Positions 39,200 to 52,086 are shown, numbered from the stretch's first letter. The stretch: 64,000 nt of DNA from Triglochin maritima (GCA_963682175.1 OY821793.1:25007493-25071492); one strand, 5' to 3'. Numbers and translations are program-made. The notes: generated by a model from the sequence alone, not told the origin.

Positions 39200-41129
39200 T
39201 TTAACTTCTCATAACACAATCTTCGTAATTACATTCAAATCCAACATTGATGAGGTAAGAAGAGTAAGACAAGATAAATATCATAAACAAACACCTCGAC
39301 CTCACTACTACAAGCGTTTAAGATACAAAAAAAATAAAAAAATAAAAGAACAAAGAAAACGGAATCGAAGCAACTCGACTGAACACTCTCACGCGTCCAC
39401 TGCTCTCGAGGTACGCTTCCGTCCACGGCTTTGCTGAGATTTGTGGCCTTGTCGCGTCTTCTACTTCCACTTCAACTTCGGCGGTCGCCGCTCTCTCGTT
39501 TGGAGTCCAAAGTTTCGATCTTTGGTCGTTGGAGTGACCGAACCCCACTTTAAGTTGGGGGTTTCTGGATTTTTCGGGGTTTGGAGGGCTGTTGGGTAAG
39601 TGTGGGTTTTGGTTGTTTAGGGGGTTTGTATGTTTGCTTCGTGCTTTTGCTCGAAGTTTTGAGATTTGGAAGGTTTTTGAGGTGTTGGGTTTGGAATTTG
39701 GGTCGCATTTTTTGTGTTTCTAAGTGTGGTTTTTGTGGGTTTGAGGGGTTTCAAGCTTGTTCTGTGCTTTCGCTCGAAGTTTCGAGGTCTGGAAGATTTT
39801 TGAGATGTTGGATTTGAAATTTGGGTCACATTATTTTTAGGTGTTGGGTTTGGAATTTGGGTCACATTCCTGTGTTGCGTAAGTGTGTTAGTGTTGGGTT
39901 TGCGTGATTGTTTGTGGATTTTGGGTTTTTTGAGATTGTTGGGCTTTTGCTTGAAGTTGTAAGATTCAGAAGGTTTATGAGGTGTTGGGTAAGTGTTTCT
40001 CATGTTGGGTTTGGATCAGATTTTTGTGTATTTGTTGGAGCTTCTGTTGGTGGTTTTGTGAATTGGTGGCTCTGTTGGGTATTGGGTAACTGTTGGTTTT
40101 TTGTTCTGTTGTTTTTGGTGACATTTGTGTGCAATCGATAGTTTATTATGACCTTTGTGTTGAGGATTTCAGCTTCTTTGGTGCTTTTGTGGGTGGTTTT
40201 GAGATTTGAAAGGTGGGGGTTGTTGTAAGCGTTGGTTTTTTTAATGTAATTTTTGGTGGCATTTATGTACACCTTGTTGTCTTAGTTGATTTTTTGTACT
40301 GGGATTCCAGCTAATTTGGCGCTCCTGTTTGTGGTTTTTAGTTTTAAATGTTTCGGGTGTTGGCTAAACGTTGGGTTTTATGTCATTTTTGTTATCTCTT
40401 ACATTGGAACATCTCCAAGGATTTGGCATTAAACATGAGTGTGTGGAAGAAGACGATTCACATGCCGGAACTACGATCATTGTTTTGGGAGTTTGGCTTG
40501 TTTGATGCTTCTGTTTGTTTTTTTTAGAAACCGTTTGATGATTCTGTTGGTGGTTTTGAGATTTGAGTGGCTTTCGAGGATGTAGGGTAAGTGTTCTCTT
40601 TGTATGTCACTTTTGTTTCTATGATGTCTGTGTACTTGTTTTGGTGGACCTTTGTTTGGTGATTGGTGCTCTTGAGATTTGAAACCTTTGTTGGGTGTTG
40701 GTAAGTGTTGGTTTATATGTCTTCTTTTTTTGTATGACACTTGTGTGTACTTTGTGTGTTGTGTTGGTGCTTCCGTTGGTGGTTTGGAGTTTTGAAAACA
40801 CTGTGAAGGCGTTGGGTAAGTTTTGGAGTTTTATGTTATTTTTTATTTGCTATGCCCTGCTGGCTGATTTGGCGATTTCAGCTTATTTGGTGCTTCCACC
40901 AAGTTTTAATGTTTTAAGCTTTATGGTGTTGGGTCTTGGGTATGAAAATTCTAAAATGGTCCTCTTTTATGAAATTTTGTTAAGCTTTCTTAGTTTACAG
41001 CTAAATCTTTTCTTCAGTCATCAGATCAAAAGCATAGTCGGGAGTCACAGTAGTCACGGTTTAAGTGACTTTCCTGTAAATTTTGTTGACCTGCTGCTGA
41101 TGGAGTAAAATGGCCATCCATGGTTTCAG
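39200..41129 (+). other. 5' UTR exon and leader intron of the ABCG3-like gene (inferred)
   Basis: A C/T-rich leader ends at about 39596 at GGGCTGTTGG/GTAAGTG, and the matching acceptor TGGTTTCAG ends at 41129, 34 bp before the start codon. The exon start is not visible. The intron is GT-rich and contains a tandem array described separately. Confidence 0.55.
39590..40830. repeat. Degenerate tandem array with repeated splice-donor context
   Basis: Copies of a loosely conserved unit each contain GAGATTTGGAAGG-like and GTTGGGTAAGTGTTGG-like sequence. Donor-like GGTAAGT (or close) recurs near 39595, 39987, 40587, 40700 and 40815. The two best copies are at about 39640-39765 and 39766-39840. The array sits in the leader intron of the ABCG3-like gene. 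Confidence 0.7.
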
Positions 41130-41163
41130 ATCTTGGTTAGCTTGAGCAGGAAAGGAAGACAAA

Positions 41164-44100
41164 ATGGAAGGAATACAAAGTTCAGATAATTATAGGTCGT
41201 CATCTTCTTCTGCCAGTAGTCCTACAGGCAGAGCCCCTCCCGGCAACTTCTTTTATGTTAACAAACCTGGTTCCTTAAGACAGCCCATATCATTTGAGGA
41301 TTCACCTGATTGGGATGACACCGACTTTGATGCAAGAGCAAACAATGTTGGTGATACAATACATGCTGCATCGGCACCAGTTTCTCCATCACTTTCTAAG
41401 ATCAACAGTAGCTCGCTACCTTCCCCATCATTACCGGATGTGACCTCAGTCATCACAAGGAGAATAGCAGGGGCATCTGTTGTCTGGAGGGACTTAGCTG
41501 TGACAATCAAGGGGAAAAGAAGCTACTCAGAAAAGGTTATCAAAAATTCAAGCGGCTATGCTTTGCCAGGAACACTTACGGTTATAATGGGACCAGCGAA
41601 GTCGGGGAAATCCACACTTTTAAGGGCAATTGCAGGTTTGAGAGCAATGAACATATTTTTTTATGAATGTGCTTTGGCCATTTTATCCCTTCGCATTTCA
41701 ATCTTTGAGCAAAACTAGTAATATTGTCTTCAAGGTGAAGATCATCTTTTTGCCATGAACATAGGCCCCTCTTATACTTATTGGAAATACATGCCAGCAG
41801 CTGTGTAACTTATCTGTCATCATGGACTGAATACTAAATAATGTGGTTGGCTGTTGTCTTGGGCATGCCATTCATGGTATCTATTTTCACCATTCTAGGA
41901 AGGCCTCTCATTTTTCTTATTCATTTTTCTGGCTTTAGGCAGGATGCATGAACCATCAAGAGTATATGGGGAGATATTTGTAAATGGATCCAAATCTCCC
42001 ATTCCATATGGGTCATATGTAAGTTATCTTTATCTTGGTCACCAATTTTCTGAAATATCATGTTGGAATTCTTTATAATTTATTTTGATAATACTTTTAA
42101 AGTCACACCTTATATTTATGGTTTGTTATATGAAAAAATTTGGTTGATCATTTTGTTGACTTCATATCGCTGGTCTGGCGCATTCTTAATCTGCAGGGAT
42201 ATGTTGACAGGAAGGATGTGCTGATTGAATCACTCACGGTGAGAGAAATGTTGTATTACTCAGCACTTCTTCAATTTCCTGGGTTCTCCTCTCAAAAGAA
42301 AACTGCTGTCGAGGATGCAATTGCAGCCATGTCTTTGGACGATTACTCAGACAAACTCATCGGTGGCCACTGTTACATGAAGAGTCTCCCGAGCGGAGAG
42401 AGGAGGCGTGTGAGTATTGCTATAGAACTTGTAACGAGACCACAGGTTCTATTTATAGATGAACCACTTTACCATCTTAACAGGTACTTCCTTGTTCATT
42501 AGTTGCTTCTTTAACATTTGATAGGGCACTTGTAGGACCCTTATTTTTAAAAAAACTTGTGCTGTGAGATATGTCTCTCAGTGTATCTGCACTCCTGATG
42601 ATGGTTACCTTGAAGAAACTTGCTAATACCGGTTGCACCATCATATTCACCATGTACCAGAGCAGCACAGAAGTGTTTGGCCTTTTTGACAGAATTTGTT
42701 TGCTTTCTAATGGAAATACATTGTTTTTCGGAGAAACTCTGGCTTGCTTACAGGTAAATTTCAGTTTTGCTTGCATCTGCATTTTTCGGTTACATTTCTT
42801 TTTGGTACCTTCAGCATGACTCATTCTTACTCGTAATCTAACCTTTAAAATTCATCACTTTGGTTATCTGAATTTCTTTAAAACTCTCAAATGCATCAAA
42901 CTCCTATACATGTACTAGTAAATGAAATATAAAGATGCTAGGGTGGTGAAATTTTAAAGTTGAACATACAAGAGTGAGATTGTATGGCAGTTGAAGGTGA
43001 CAAAATAAGAAATGTGTTGTTTCTTTTGCCCTCTTTCCCTTTCTTTGTTAATTTCAATGACAATCTTCATCCATTTGCATCTTTTTCTCAAAGACTAGTT
43101 TGTAAACCGTGAGGTGTCATTTATTAAATCTACTGGGATTTGCATATGATATTTCATGCTTAGATCCGAATACTTTTTTTAAATCGTTTTCATGTTTTCC
43201 TTGTAGCACTTCTCAAATGCTGGATTCCCATGTCCTATAATGCAAAGTCCATCTGATCATTTCTTGCGTGCTATAAACACAGATTTTGACAGGATTATAG
43301 CCATGTGTAAAAACTTACAGGTAGTTCTCTGATCTAAATCATCAAAGCAGCTTAGCTTTATGTAGTTTTATACTTTTATTCCATTTGCTAAACGTTTCAG
43401 TACAACTTAAAATATTGGATTTCATTTAGCAGAATGACCATGGAGATTTTTCATCTGTTAGCATAGACACTGCTGTTGCAATTCGTACACTCGAAGCAAC
43501 TTATGTATCATCTGCTGATGCAGCAGCTGTTGAATCCATGATTGGGAAACTCATACAGAAGGTACGTTGCATTTCTCCCTTATATTGAAACTAGCTCGTA
43601 CCAGCTATGGTTAATTCTTAGTTCCATACTCGTACTATGTTGCAACTGGAAACAGTAGCTAATCATTTCTTTCTGTTTTGTATCTGTTAAGAGAAGACTA
43701 TCTCTCTCCATGCCTTCTTATTGACCATCTGCTATAGTAATTTTTTTAAAATATTTTCTCCGTTTCCCCCCCACTGCTACTTAATGACACAGGGTGGTCC
43801 GATGCTCAAAAGCAAGGGCAGAGCCAGTAATGCCACAAGAATTGCTGTTATAACATGGAGGTCCTTACTAATAATGTCTAGGGAATGGAGATACTTTTGG
43901 CTTAGGCTTCTTCTGTATATGCTTCTTACTCTTGCCATCGGCACTATATTTTCCAACATTGGCCATACTTTATCATCTGTAGCGGTAAGTATTGAGCTTC
44001 TTGTCTACCTACAAAATGTAGCTAAGTACCTTTATGATACTCCTAACATTTTGCTTAATAGTTCTGTTACAGAGTACTGTTATTTTTCGAAAGAGATCAA

Positions 44101-47100
44101 ATAAGTTCGGAATTTTAATTTAATATCAAAATCTCTCGAAACATGTTAAATCTTGCGTATTAATTGCTCTTAATATGATGTAGAAACAAGAGATAGAGAA
44201 TCATACCTTATCAAGTTGTTCCTAACTTGATACGATTCTCCAAGATCCAAAGAAGTGGTTGCTACTGTCTCATTTGTCCTTCTCGAACAGTTGGTGCACC
44301 GGTTGCTCGATTCTTTTCGAAAGCTCCAAACGAGTGAAGCCTACAACAAAATCCACCAAGAGTTAACTAGACGACTTTCTGTGTCTTACTAGCGACAGTC
44401 GAAAGCCTTCTCTTTAACCCTAATCTCCACAGAAAATTAGCTCTCAAACTAATATATATTTTTGGTGGTGGTTCTCAACACATGAGAGAGAGAAGGGAAA
44501 ACAGAACAGAGAGAGGCAAGAAGTTAGCATTGGAAAAATCTGCACTAATTAATACCCCTTTTATAGAAGAAATTAGTGGAAGATCATGTAGTAAATCATG
44601 GAGAACATGTAGGAAGTCTTCCAATGTTCTAACCGTTTCTTTCTACCAATTCCAATTAGTGCGTATATACACATCACATGCATAACAACCCACTAATTAT
44701 AGTTGTTGCCATTAATAACAAATGCATAGCATTCCTATTATTATCTCTTTCCTTATTTCACCATCTTTGTATCTAAAACAAAAGTATAATTATTCCAAAT
44801 AATTATTCTATTTTATTTTCTTCTCACGATGATTTGAGACAATTGATTAGGATTATATTGTTATCCAATGACAACGATTTTGATATAATACGCATGATCA
44901 ATTGAATTAAATCTATATCCAATATAATATATTTAATTTGTCATCACGTTTATATCTAAAATCATGAGTGTCTAGACAGAGTTCCTGTTGGAGTGACCCA
45001 TTGGGATCCATGTCATTTGGCAATGAAATTAAATCCAATTTAATTCCATACGTCATAAGCGATATCTAGCAATACATTATGACTACCCAATTGACTTAGA
45101 TGATATGCAACCAAACATATTATGATCCATAACAAAATTGTTCCCAGAACAATTTGTTTGTGTTAATTCTTTTGTCACATGATATCACGAATAAGTCCAA
45201 GGAAGGAGTGTGTCATCCTTGCAACATTATTTTCTACTTGATACCAAAATTGATTGTACATATGTCCTAATCATATTGTGCACATACAATCATATTCCTA
45301 TTAGGGGCCCAGTGATATCATCACTCAATCAAGAGGGACAACAATTTCTTGATGGACACTATCACTTAACATAAGTCCTATGTATCGAGCTAAAACCTGT
45401 ATGGCTACCTGTTATGGTTAGCATTGGGTTGTAACCACAAACACATGTCCTACCCAAGTACAATGCACATCTCAACTATAGAATCCAACAAAAATGAAAC
45501 ATAAATGACATAAACACAATCCTTATTATATTTCATTTTTGGGTCTGTCCAATGTCATGTTCCAAACATGCATCTATGTGATAAAATATGGCTCGTGAAC
45601 CACAACCAACCATAATCCACATACTAATCCTTTTATGGTCAATCAGTGTTCCTTGCTGATTACCAGGATTAGGAACACTTTAAAGAAAATATCATATATT
45701 ATTATAGAGTTTCACAATCCAAGTTATCAACTCGAATATCTATAAAAAGATAATATAACTCAAGGAAACAAATGATATAAATAATCATCCATAATCATGA
45801 ACATAAACATACAATCATCCAATGATTTGCTCCTAGATCATATACACTAACAAGTACTATGTGACAAAATATATTCAAATGTATGATGTAGCATTTACAT
45901 CCTTTTGTGTTAAACTTTTAAAACTATGCATTACTGATTGGAAGTAGTTTATTACTGAATACAAAAAGGGTTGCTCCTAAAAGCAGTGCTACCATGTTTC
46001 AATATAGTTAATGTTATTCCAGTTTTTTCAAGTTTTCAATGGAAATTTGTGCTTTAGATGGTCATGCTGTACGAGTGTAAACCACAAACAAGCCTCTAAG
46101 GGAGGGGGAAATCTCTTCAATTTAAGTTTCTTATGTCTATTTAAATTATTAATGACTTTGCTTGCCTTTCTCACCCTTTTTTAATTGCAGATCAGAGTTT
46201 CAGCAATATTTGTTTTTATATCATTTACATCCTTGTTGAGCATAGCTGGATTACCTGCTCATATAAAAGACATGAAGGTACTTTAGCAGTAACTTCAACT
46301 AGCACATGTTCGGAACTTGTTGCTTTCTAGAAAGTAGATATTGTTGCTTCTTTGTTTTTAATTTTTCTGGTCATGCTGTCATAACATACTTTCAGAAATT
46401 TGAAGATCTTATTACTGGGCATTTTCGTTGCAATGTGAATTCACATTTTCTTTAATCTTATGCTTTTTTTGGGGTTCTTTAGGCCATCCCTTAACGCAGT
46501 ATAAACTGCGGTCATCCTGCGGTCGTAGATGACCTTGAATAAAATATTAATTTTTTAACACAAAAGTTTCGGTTGTAGATGACCGGGTCGTCGACCCGGT
46601 CGTTCAAACGACCGGGTCGACGACCCGGTCATCAAATATTTTATTATATTTTGATTTTTTTATTTTTTTTGTTTTTGTTTTGATTTTTTTATTTTTTTTG
46701 TTTGAGTTTTTTTATAATTTTTTTTTTGAAAATTCGTTTTATAATTGTTTTGATTTTTTAGAAATTTTTTAATTTTTTTTTAAAATTTTACCAAGATGGA
46801 CCCCGAAATGATGTGGAGGAGAGAGGTAGGTTGTTGTGGGTTGTGTTGGGTTGTGGTTAAGAGATGAATAGTGTAGGAAAGAGAAGAAGGTGGGTTGAGG
46901 AAAGAGAAAGCTGATGTGGAAGAGAGAGAAAGCTGATTTTGAAGAGAGAGAGAGCTGATGACCGGGTCGTCCAGGTCATGGTTAGTGATGGCCTTACAAC
47001 TATATTTTGTACTGTTCACATCACATCAGATCTAAATGCAAGGTTATCAGTAAAAACATTGTGGTAACTGTATGGACGACAATACCTTACTTTTAGTTTG

Positions 47101-48500
47101 TTGAATTTCTGGACTTAAATTTACTGATTTATTCTAGTTTACTACTAAATTACATTGTATAAAATCGTATTCTCATCTTAGTTAACATAGTTATTTTCAT
47201 TTTGCAGCTATTTACATATGAGCAATCAAATAAGCACTCGGGAGCCTTTGTTTTTCTTCTGGGTCATCTCCTAGCTACGATCCCGTTCCTCTTCCTCATT
47301 TCCATCTCCTCAAGTGTGGTATTCTATTTTCTTGTCGGACTGAGAAGCGAGTTCAGCTTGCTGATGTACTTTGTGCTAAATTTCTTCATGTTCCTCTTAG
47401 CAAACGAGGGACTCCTAATGGTCATTGCTTATATATGGCTAGAGCCTTTTGCTAGCATTTTGGCAATAGTTTTCATAAATGTAAGTGACATTATTAACCA
47501 TCTTGAAGATTCATTAACTTTACTACATGAGATGTGATTTTTCCTTTTAATTTTAATAACCATGTCCATTGTTACTTTTTTGAGTTAAACATTTTAATTG
47601 AATCAATACTTAAACGGACTTTTGGCGGTATGATAACTTACCATGTCCACCCGTTGAAATGATTCCAAGAAACACATTCAATGTGTCATTTGCTTCTTTA
47701 ATGACCACAATTTCTCCATCATATGATATGTTTGGGGGAGTCTATGTTTGTTGTTTTTCAGTGATGTGATACTTAATTTCTTACATTTTGACGTTCTCAA
47801 TTCTTGGTATTTTTGGGGTATATATTTATCCTTTTATATGTCAAAATGTCGAGGATAATAGTGATCACTTGTTCGCATTTCGTAAACAATTATTGTTTTT
47901 TCATGCTCTACTTGTCATGATATCTACTTTGCTTTGTGTTTCTTGGCCTTTTGCCCTGAAGGAATGACTGCATGGTGGTGCATTGTCATATTTCTCTGAA
48001 TATATGATTTTCTGCTTTTATACTGATCTACATTATGTTTCAGGTGATCATGATGCTTGTGGCCGGATATTTCAGACTCCGAAATAGTTTGCTTGACCCT
48101 GTATGGAAGTATCCATTGTCGTATGTCGCATTCCACACCTACACTATCCAGGTAATTTTGTAGTTGGGAAAAGTTGGTATAATGGTATTGTTTGGGACAT
48201 CATCTGTCTCGAAGTTGATTGTTCTGCACTATATTTTTGTTGAAAAAATCTCAGGGACTCTTGGAAAACGAATACATTGATACATCATATGCGGTGGGGC
48301 AGGTGAGATCGATTTCTGGGGTTCAGGCTCTTCAAGATTCTTTCAACATTTCCTCGGCAGCCAACTCAAAGTGGGTCAATTTGATGATCCTATTTCTGAT
48401 GGCCGTTGGCTATCGTGTTCTCTTTCTCCTTCTGCTTCTGTTTCGCGTTAGAGAACGAATGGTTTGTTGTAAATCTTATTTTCTTAATATGTACACCTGA
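41164..48500 (+). CDS. ABCG3: ABCG half transporter, ABCG3-like, with degenerate ATPase motifs
   Basis: Eleven plus-strand exons: 41164-41635, 41939-42018, 42197-42483, 42582-42753, 43207-43320, 43433-43561, 43793-43984, 46191-46277, 47208-47480, 48044-48151, 48255-48500. All GT-AG and in phase, giving 719 aa. A Ser-rich N-terminus (about 100 aa) is followed by one nucleotide-binding domain and then six membrane segments (residues about 430-700). Walker A is GPAKSGKST and Walker B is VLFIDEP. The signature is LPSGERRRVSI instead of LSGGE-type, the D-loop reads LYHLN, and the H-loop His is Tyr (FTMYQSS). These changes match my recollection of the ABCG3 clade, so weak ATP hydrolysis is typical of it. 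As a half transporter it needs a partner in the membrane; the substrate is unknown. Two transposon insertions lie in its introns. Confidence 0.93.
44179..45852 (-). mobile_element. Probable solo LTR or related insertion in ABCG3-like intron 7
   Basis: On the minus strand the segment starts TGTTAGTGTATATGATC and ends CTATCTCTTGTTTCTACA, the TG...CA layout of an LTR. It contains a TATA box (TTCTATAAAAGGGG) about 350 bp before that end, like the promoter-leader part of a Copia-type LTR. The flanking five bases do not match, but a 10-bp direct repeat TATGATGTAG lies at 44174-44183 and 45882-45891, so the true ends may be slightly wider. No internal coding region is present. Confidence 0.5.
46482..46993 (+). 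mobile_element. Harbinger-type MITE, copy 3, in ABCG3-like intron 8
   Basis: 512 bp flanked by TTA on both sides (46479-46481, 46994-46996). The left end is GGCCATCCCTTAACGC and the right end (complement) GGCCATCACTAACC. Near the left end are GACCGGGTCGTCGACCCGG and its inverted neighbour, then the T-rich tract and ACCAAGATGGACCCCGAAAT segment of the family. Confidence 0.92.
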
Positions 48501-48692
48501 AAGACCATTCGACAATGTTAGCATAAGATTCAGAAGGTTGAGATGTTCTAAGTGTAGTAATGTAGACCACTTCTCTATTGGCATTTATGCATGAAGAACT
48601 GGAGAAATTTCCTATGTATTGCTTTGTATTTGCAGATACTTGTTTGAATTGTTATGTAGTCATTTTCATAACTTTGACCCCCCACCCCCCCC

Positions 48693-48743
<51 letters not shown>

Positions 48744-49050
48744 TTTTTCACATAATTAAAAAAATAAATCAATATTGGGTTATTTGTTTGGGTGTGCACT
48801 TGCAAGGTAGTGATATTATATGTGTACTTGAATTTTCGAATTTTACTTGGGTGTATTTGCTTAAACACAAAATTGATATAGTGCATTCCAAATCGACGGT
48901 CTCGCTTTTTGTTTATTTTAATGGCTTTAGTTGGTATGGTGTTAAGAATTACCTTATGTTAACTAATTTTAATCCTTCGGATAATTATTTTTATTTCACT
49001 CTTTCTACTTATTTATTCCCCAAACCAAATCTCTAAACATTTCCAACAGC
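48501..49050. other. 3' flank of the ABCG3-like gene with microsatellite
   Basis: Should contain the 3' UTR; the only recognisable item is the compound microsatellite at 48678. Confidence 0.45.
48678..48742. repeat. Compound microsatellite (C)n-(CA)n
   Basis: A C run of about 32, with one A near its start, followed by about 17 CA units. On the other strand it is (TG)n followed by a G run, the same arrangement as at 8685-8816. Confidence 0.95.
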
Positions 49051-49465
49051 AAGGCCTAACGATTTAACACGAAACACAAAAATATGATATGAAAAATCTG
49101 TATTTGGTTTGAAGGTTTTCGTGTTTCGGGTACACAATTTTTTTCACCGACCGTGTACACGAAAGTATCCAAAATTACACAATATTATATGTCTAGTTGT
49201 AGAAATATAAACATATTTGGCTAATGTTAGCTCTTTGGTTAGGTGAGGGAAGTTTGATGGTGGAAGTCGACGGTTTGAATCCCTTTTTTTCCTTTTGTTT
49301 TTAATATAAAAAATTTAATCCAAAAGCATGCAAGTGCTGGGGTTCGAACACGATCAAAGATAAAGAGCAGGCGGCATTGACCAAGAGACAACAGAGGTCT
49401 CCTGACAACTAATAGTATGTATGGTTTTAATATGAGCTAGTGAGCTGCAGAGTAATAAAAAGGAG

Positions 49466-50769
49466 GTTATTCGTCGTCGGAAAATTACTTAAATCACCTC
49501 AACAATTATTTTTTGCCATTAATAATTCATTTAATACTTATTTCGTCTCGTCTCTTAAAACAAAGTTTCTACCTACGTTTTCATCATTTTTCCAGTACAA
49601 ACACCACGAAAATGTCTCACAAAGCGCCTGAATTCGGTGAAATAAGCCCAGCAAAAAAAATCGAGTCAGACGTCTACGTAAAACGCCCCCCATGGTGGGG
49701 GCGTCTTAGCCAGACGCCACCCCCGGGGGGGAGGGGGGGCGGTTACCCCGACGCCTCCCCCATGGAGGAGGCGTCTGTCTAAGACGCCTCACCCAAGGGG
49801 GGCGTCTCGCTAAGATGTCTCGTCCTAAAAAAATAAAATAAAAACTTAAAATTACACGGTGTGTTATCTCAAATTATTTGAGGTTCATTTACAAGTTTTC
49901 AGTGGTAACGGGTCAGATTATAATGACTTTTTTGCGAGTGATGAAGATTCAAATTTTTTCTAGATCCAACAATTTAAAGATTCAAATTTCCCTGATGGTA
50001 AAACTTCCCGACTTACAAATACAAAAAAATTGGATTTTGAAATTGTTGGATCTAGAAATTTTTGAATTTTCATCACTTGCAAAAACTCGTTGTAGGGTGA
50101 GATGTCGGACGGTCGACCATTTGCTTCTCGGTCTACCGAACATGTTTCATGCGGATGACCGAGTTTCCATCGGTCCACCGTGATCGTAAAGACAGTAAGT
50201 TTTTGATCTTCCTGGAATCATTGGGTCGGTTTACCGACCTCTACCCGGTCATTCGAATATTTATCTTCAGTAGCTTCGAAATTTCTCTGGAAATCTCTAT
50301 TCGGTGTACCGAAGGGGTTTCGGTCATCCGAATATAGTAATTATTAATTTAATAATTAATTAATTTAGCAATTATCTAAATTTATAATCAATTATCTTTT
50401 TAATAAAAAATATAAAAAATAGTGGGCGTCCGACGGAGCCGCCCCTCCCATGGGCGGGGCGTCTGGGTAAAACGCCCCCATGGGGGAGGCGTCTTACCCA
50501 GACGCCGCCCCCATGGGAGGGGCAGATCCCGCGAACGCCCGATATTTTTTTACTTATTAAAAAAATGGATATTTTACCAGATTCGAGTACACCGGGGCGT
50601 CCGTTGGCTCATTAATGACCTCTAAAACATTATTTTTTATGATTATGAGTGGAAGATGAAGAGAGATGTGTGATAAGAGGATTAAATGTCGCGTTATAGG
50701 AGTAGAAATGAGAGAATGACAAAATGGTAATCTGTACGGGCGATAAGTAATTTTCCGACGATGATTAAC
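49466..50769 (+). mobile_element. Non-autonomous MULE, relative of the 20472 element
   Basis: The left end GTTATTCGTCGTCGGAAAAT and right end (complement) GTTAATCATCGTCGGAAAAT form a TIR. It keeps CACGAAAATGTCTCAC (ATG at 49612), a palindromic array at 49670-49810, a remnant of the exon-2 start near 49900, and a 3' hairpin at 50424-50542 followed by the conserved segment GATTCGAGTACACCGGGGCG. It is thus a second, diverged full-length copy. No clean flanking duplication was found. Confidence 0.85.
49670..49810. repeat. Palindromic GGCGTCT/AGACGCC array, degenerate
   Basis: Diverged units with GGCGTCTTAGCCAGACGCC, CCATGG-centred spacers and a G-run-rich portion, at the same relative place as in the 20472 element. 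Confidence 0.85.
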
Positions 50770-51105
50770 AGTTCAGAAAAAAAATTGTCACACATTGCCG
50801 AACATTCTCTCCCACATAATGGCTATAAAAGACATGAAACCTCTCTTTCTCTTCCTACACTGAACTTGACTTGGATTTTCTTTTTGAGATGCTCCTAGGT
50901 AAAAATAATTTAATTGGTTTCCTAGTTGAAATCAATAAAATTAATATACAAAATCGTGTAAGTCGGGTCATTTCGTGTAAATACGAAAAAGATTTGGATC
51001 GTGTTCGTGTTCCTTGTTTCGGTACACGAAATGGTTTCATGTCATGTTTGTGTCTAGTCAAATTGACTGGTACACGTAAAATAACACGACACGATTGTTA
51101 GGTCT

Positions 51106-51520
51106 ACCGACGATCGATGCTTATCTGACCCAATTTCTCCGACACTTATCAAATACATACATCCAATATCACTACTTTACAAGTGCACCCAAGCAAATAA
51201 CCCAATTTTGTAACATGCATACCATTGACCAGAAGTCAATTCAACTTATACAAATCTATTTTATTTTAATTCCATTGTTTTAGGCGTCAAAATATGAACA
51301 AAAGAAGCGTCAAACTTAAATTCTGCATCTTTAGAAGGGACAGTCAAATGCGTCAAACTTCACACCAAAAAAACGTATTAATGATATTTTGTAATTTTTG
51401 AGAGGTCTGAAATTTAAATGTAAGTTAAAAATTCATGTACTAATTCAATAATCTCGATAAATGTCCAAGAGAGAGTTTTGACAAAATTACATCATGGTCA
51501 AGGTAGACTTTCAAGGAGGC
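51106..51520. other. AT-rich intergenic DNA
   Basis: Nothing recognised between the two MULE relatives. Confidence 0.4.
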
Positions 51521-51524
51521 AAGA

Positions 51525-52086
51525 CAAGACCCGTAAATTACTTAAATCGTTCGTGCTAATTACTATTTTGTCATTCTCTCATTTTTACTTATTTCTGCTC
51601 CCAATATGCTCTCCTCTTTTCATACAACAACAAAATAACTATGAAAAATAAAATCGGAGTGGGAATGCAGGGGCGGCATCCCCTGCATCCCCTCCGCAAA
51701 GCGAGCGAGCAGAGGGAGCTCGCTTTGCAGACGTTTTTTGTTTCGACACATTATTATTGTACTCCGGATATTGATATATTTACCAGTTTATTTACGTTTG
51801 TGTTTTTTTTCATCCCGTCACCAACGAAATCTTACAACGGAATCTGAAATAATTTGAAATAACACGCCGTATATATTCAAGATTAAAAAAATGAGGCGTC
51901 TGAAAAAAAATCCCCACCCCCATGGGGGGCGTTTTTACCAGAGCCCCCCGATGGGGGAGATGTTTTTTGCAGACGTTCTGAATTTATTATTATTTTTTAC
52001 GGGACATAATGTGTATTAAATGGAATGTAAATGACAAAATAGTAATTGACGCGGATGATTTAAATAATTTACGGACGATGAATAAT
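51525..52086. mobile_element. Short non-autonomous MULE relative
   Basis: The left end CGTAAATTACTTAAATCGTT and right end (complement) CGTAAATTATTTAAATCATC, both followed by ACTATTTTGTCAT-like sequence, form a TIR similar to the other MULEs here. Inside, near 51895-51980, are remnants of the GGCGTCT palindromes and CCCCATGGGG. About 560 bp, no coding capacity. Confidence 0.6.

Larger units (their letters stand above)
49051..51105. mobile_element. Possible TIR element split by a nested MULE
   Basis: The left end AAGGCCTAACGATTTAACAC resembles the reverse complement of the sequence ending at 51105 (AGACCTAACAATCGTGTCGT). Both ends are followed inward by ACACGAAA/CGTGTTCG-type sequence. The MULE at 49466-50769 lies inside. 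No target duplication is evident, so this is tentative. Confidence 0.35.

Noticed and set aside
39617..40272. Long minus-strand Asn/Lys/Pro/Thr-rich frames
   Set aside because: They are complements of the GT-rich tandem array in the leader intron, without a recognisable domain.
46780..47019. Minus-strand open frame in the 46.5-kb MITE
   Set aside because: Similar frames recur in the other MITE copies; they reflect shared non-coding transposon sequence.
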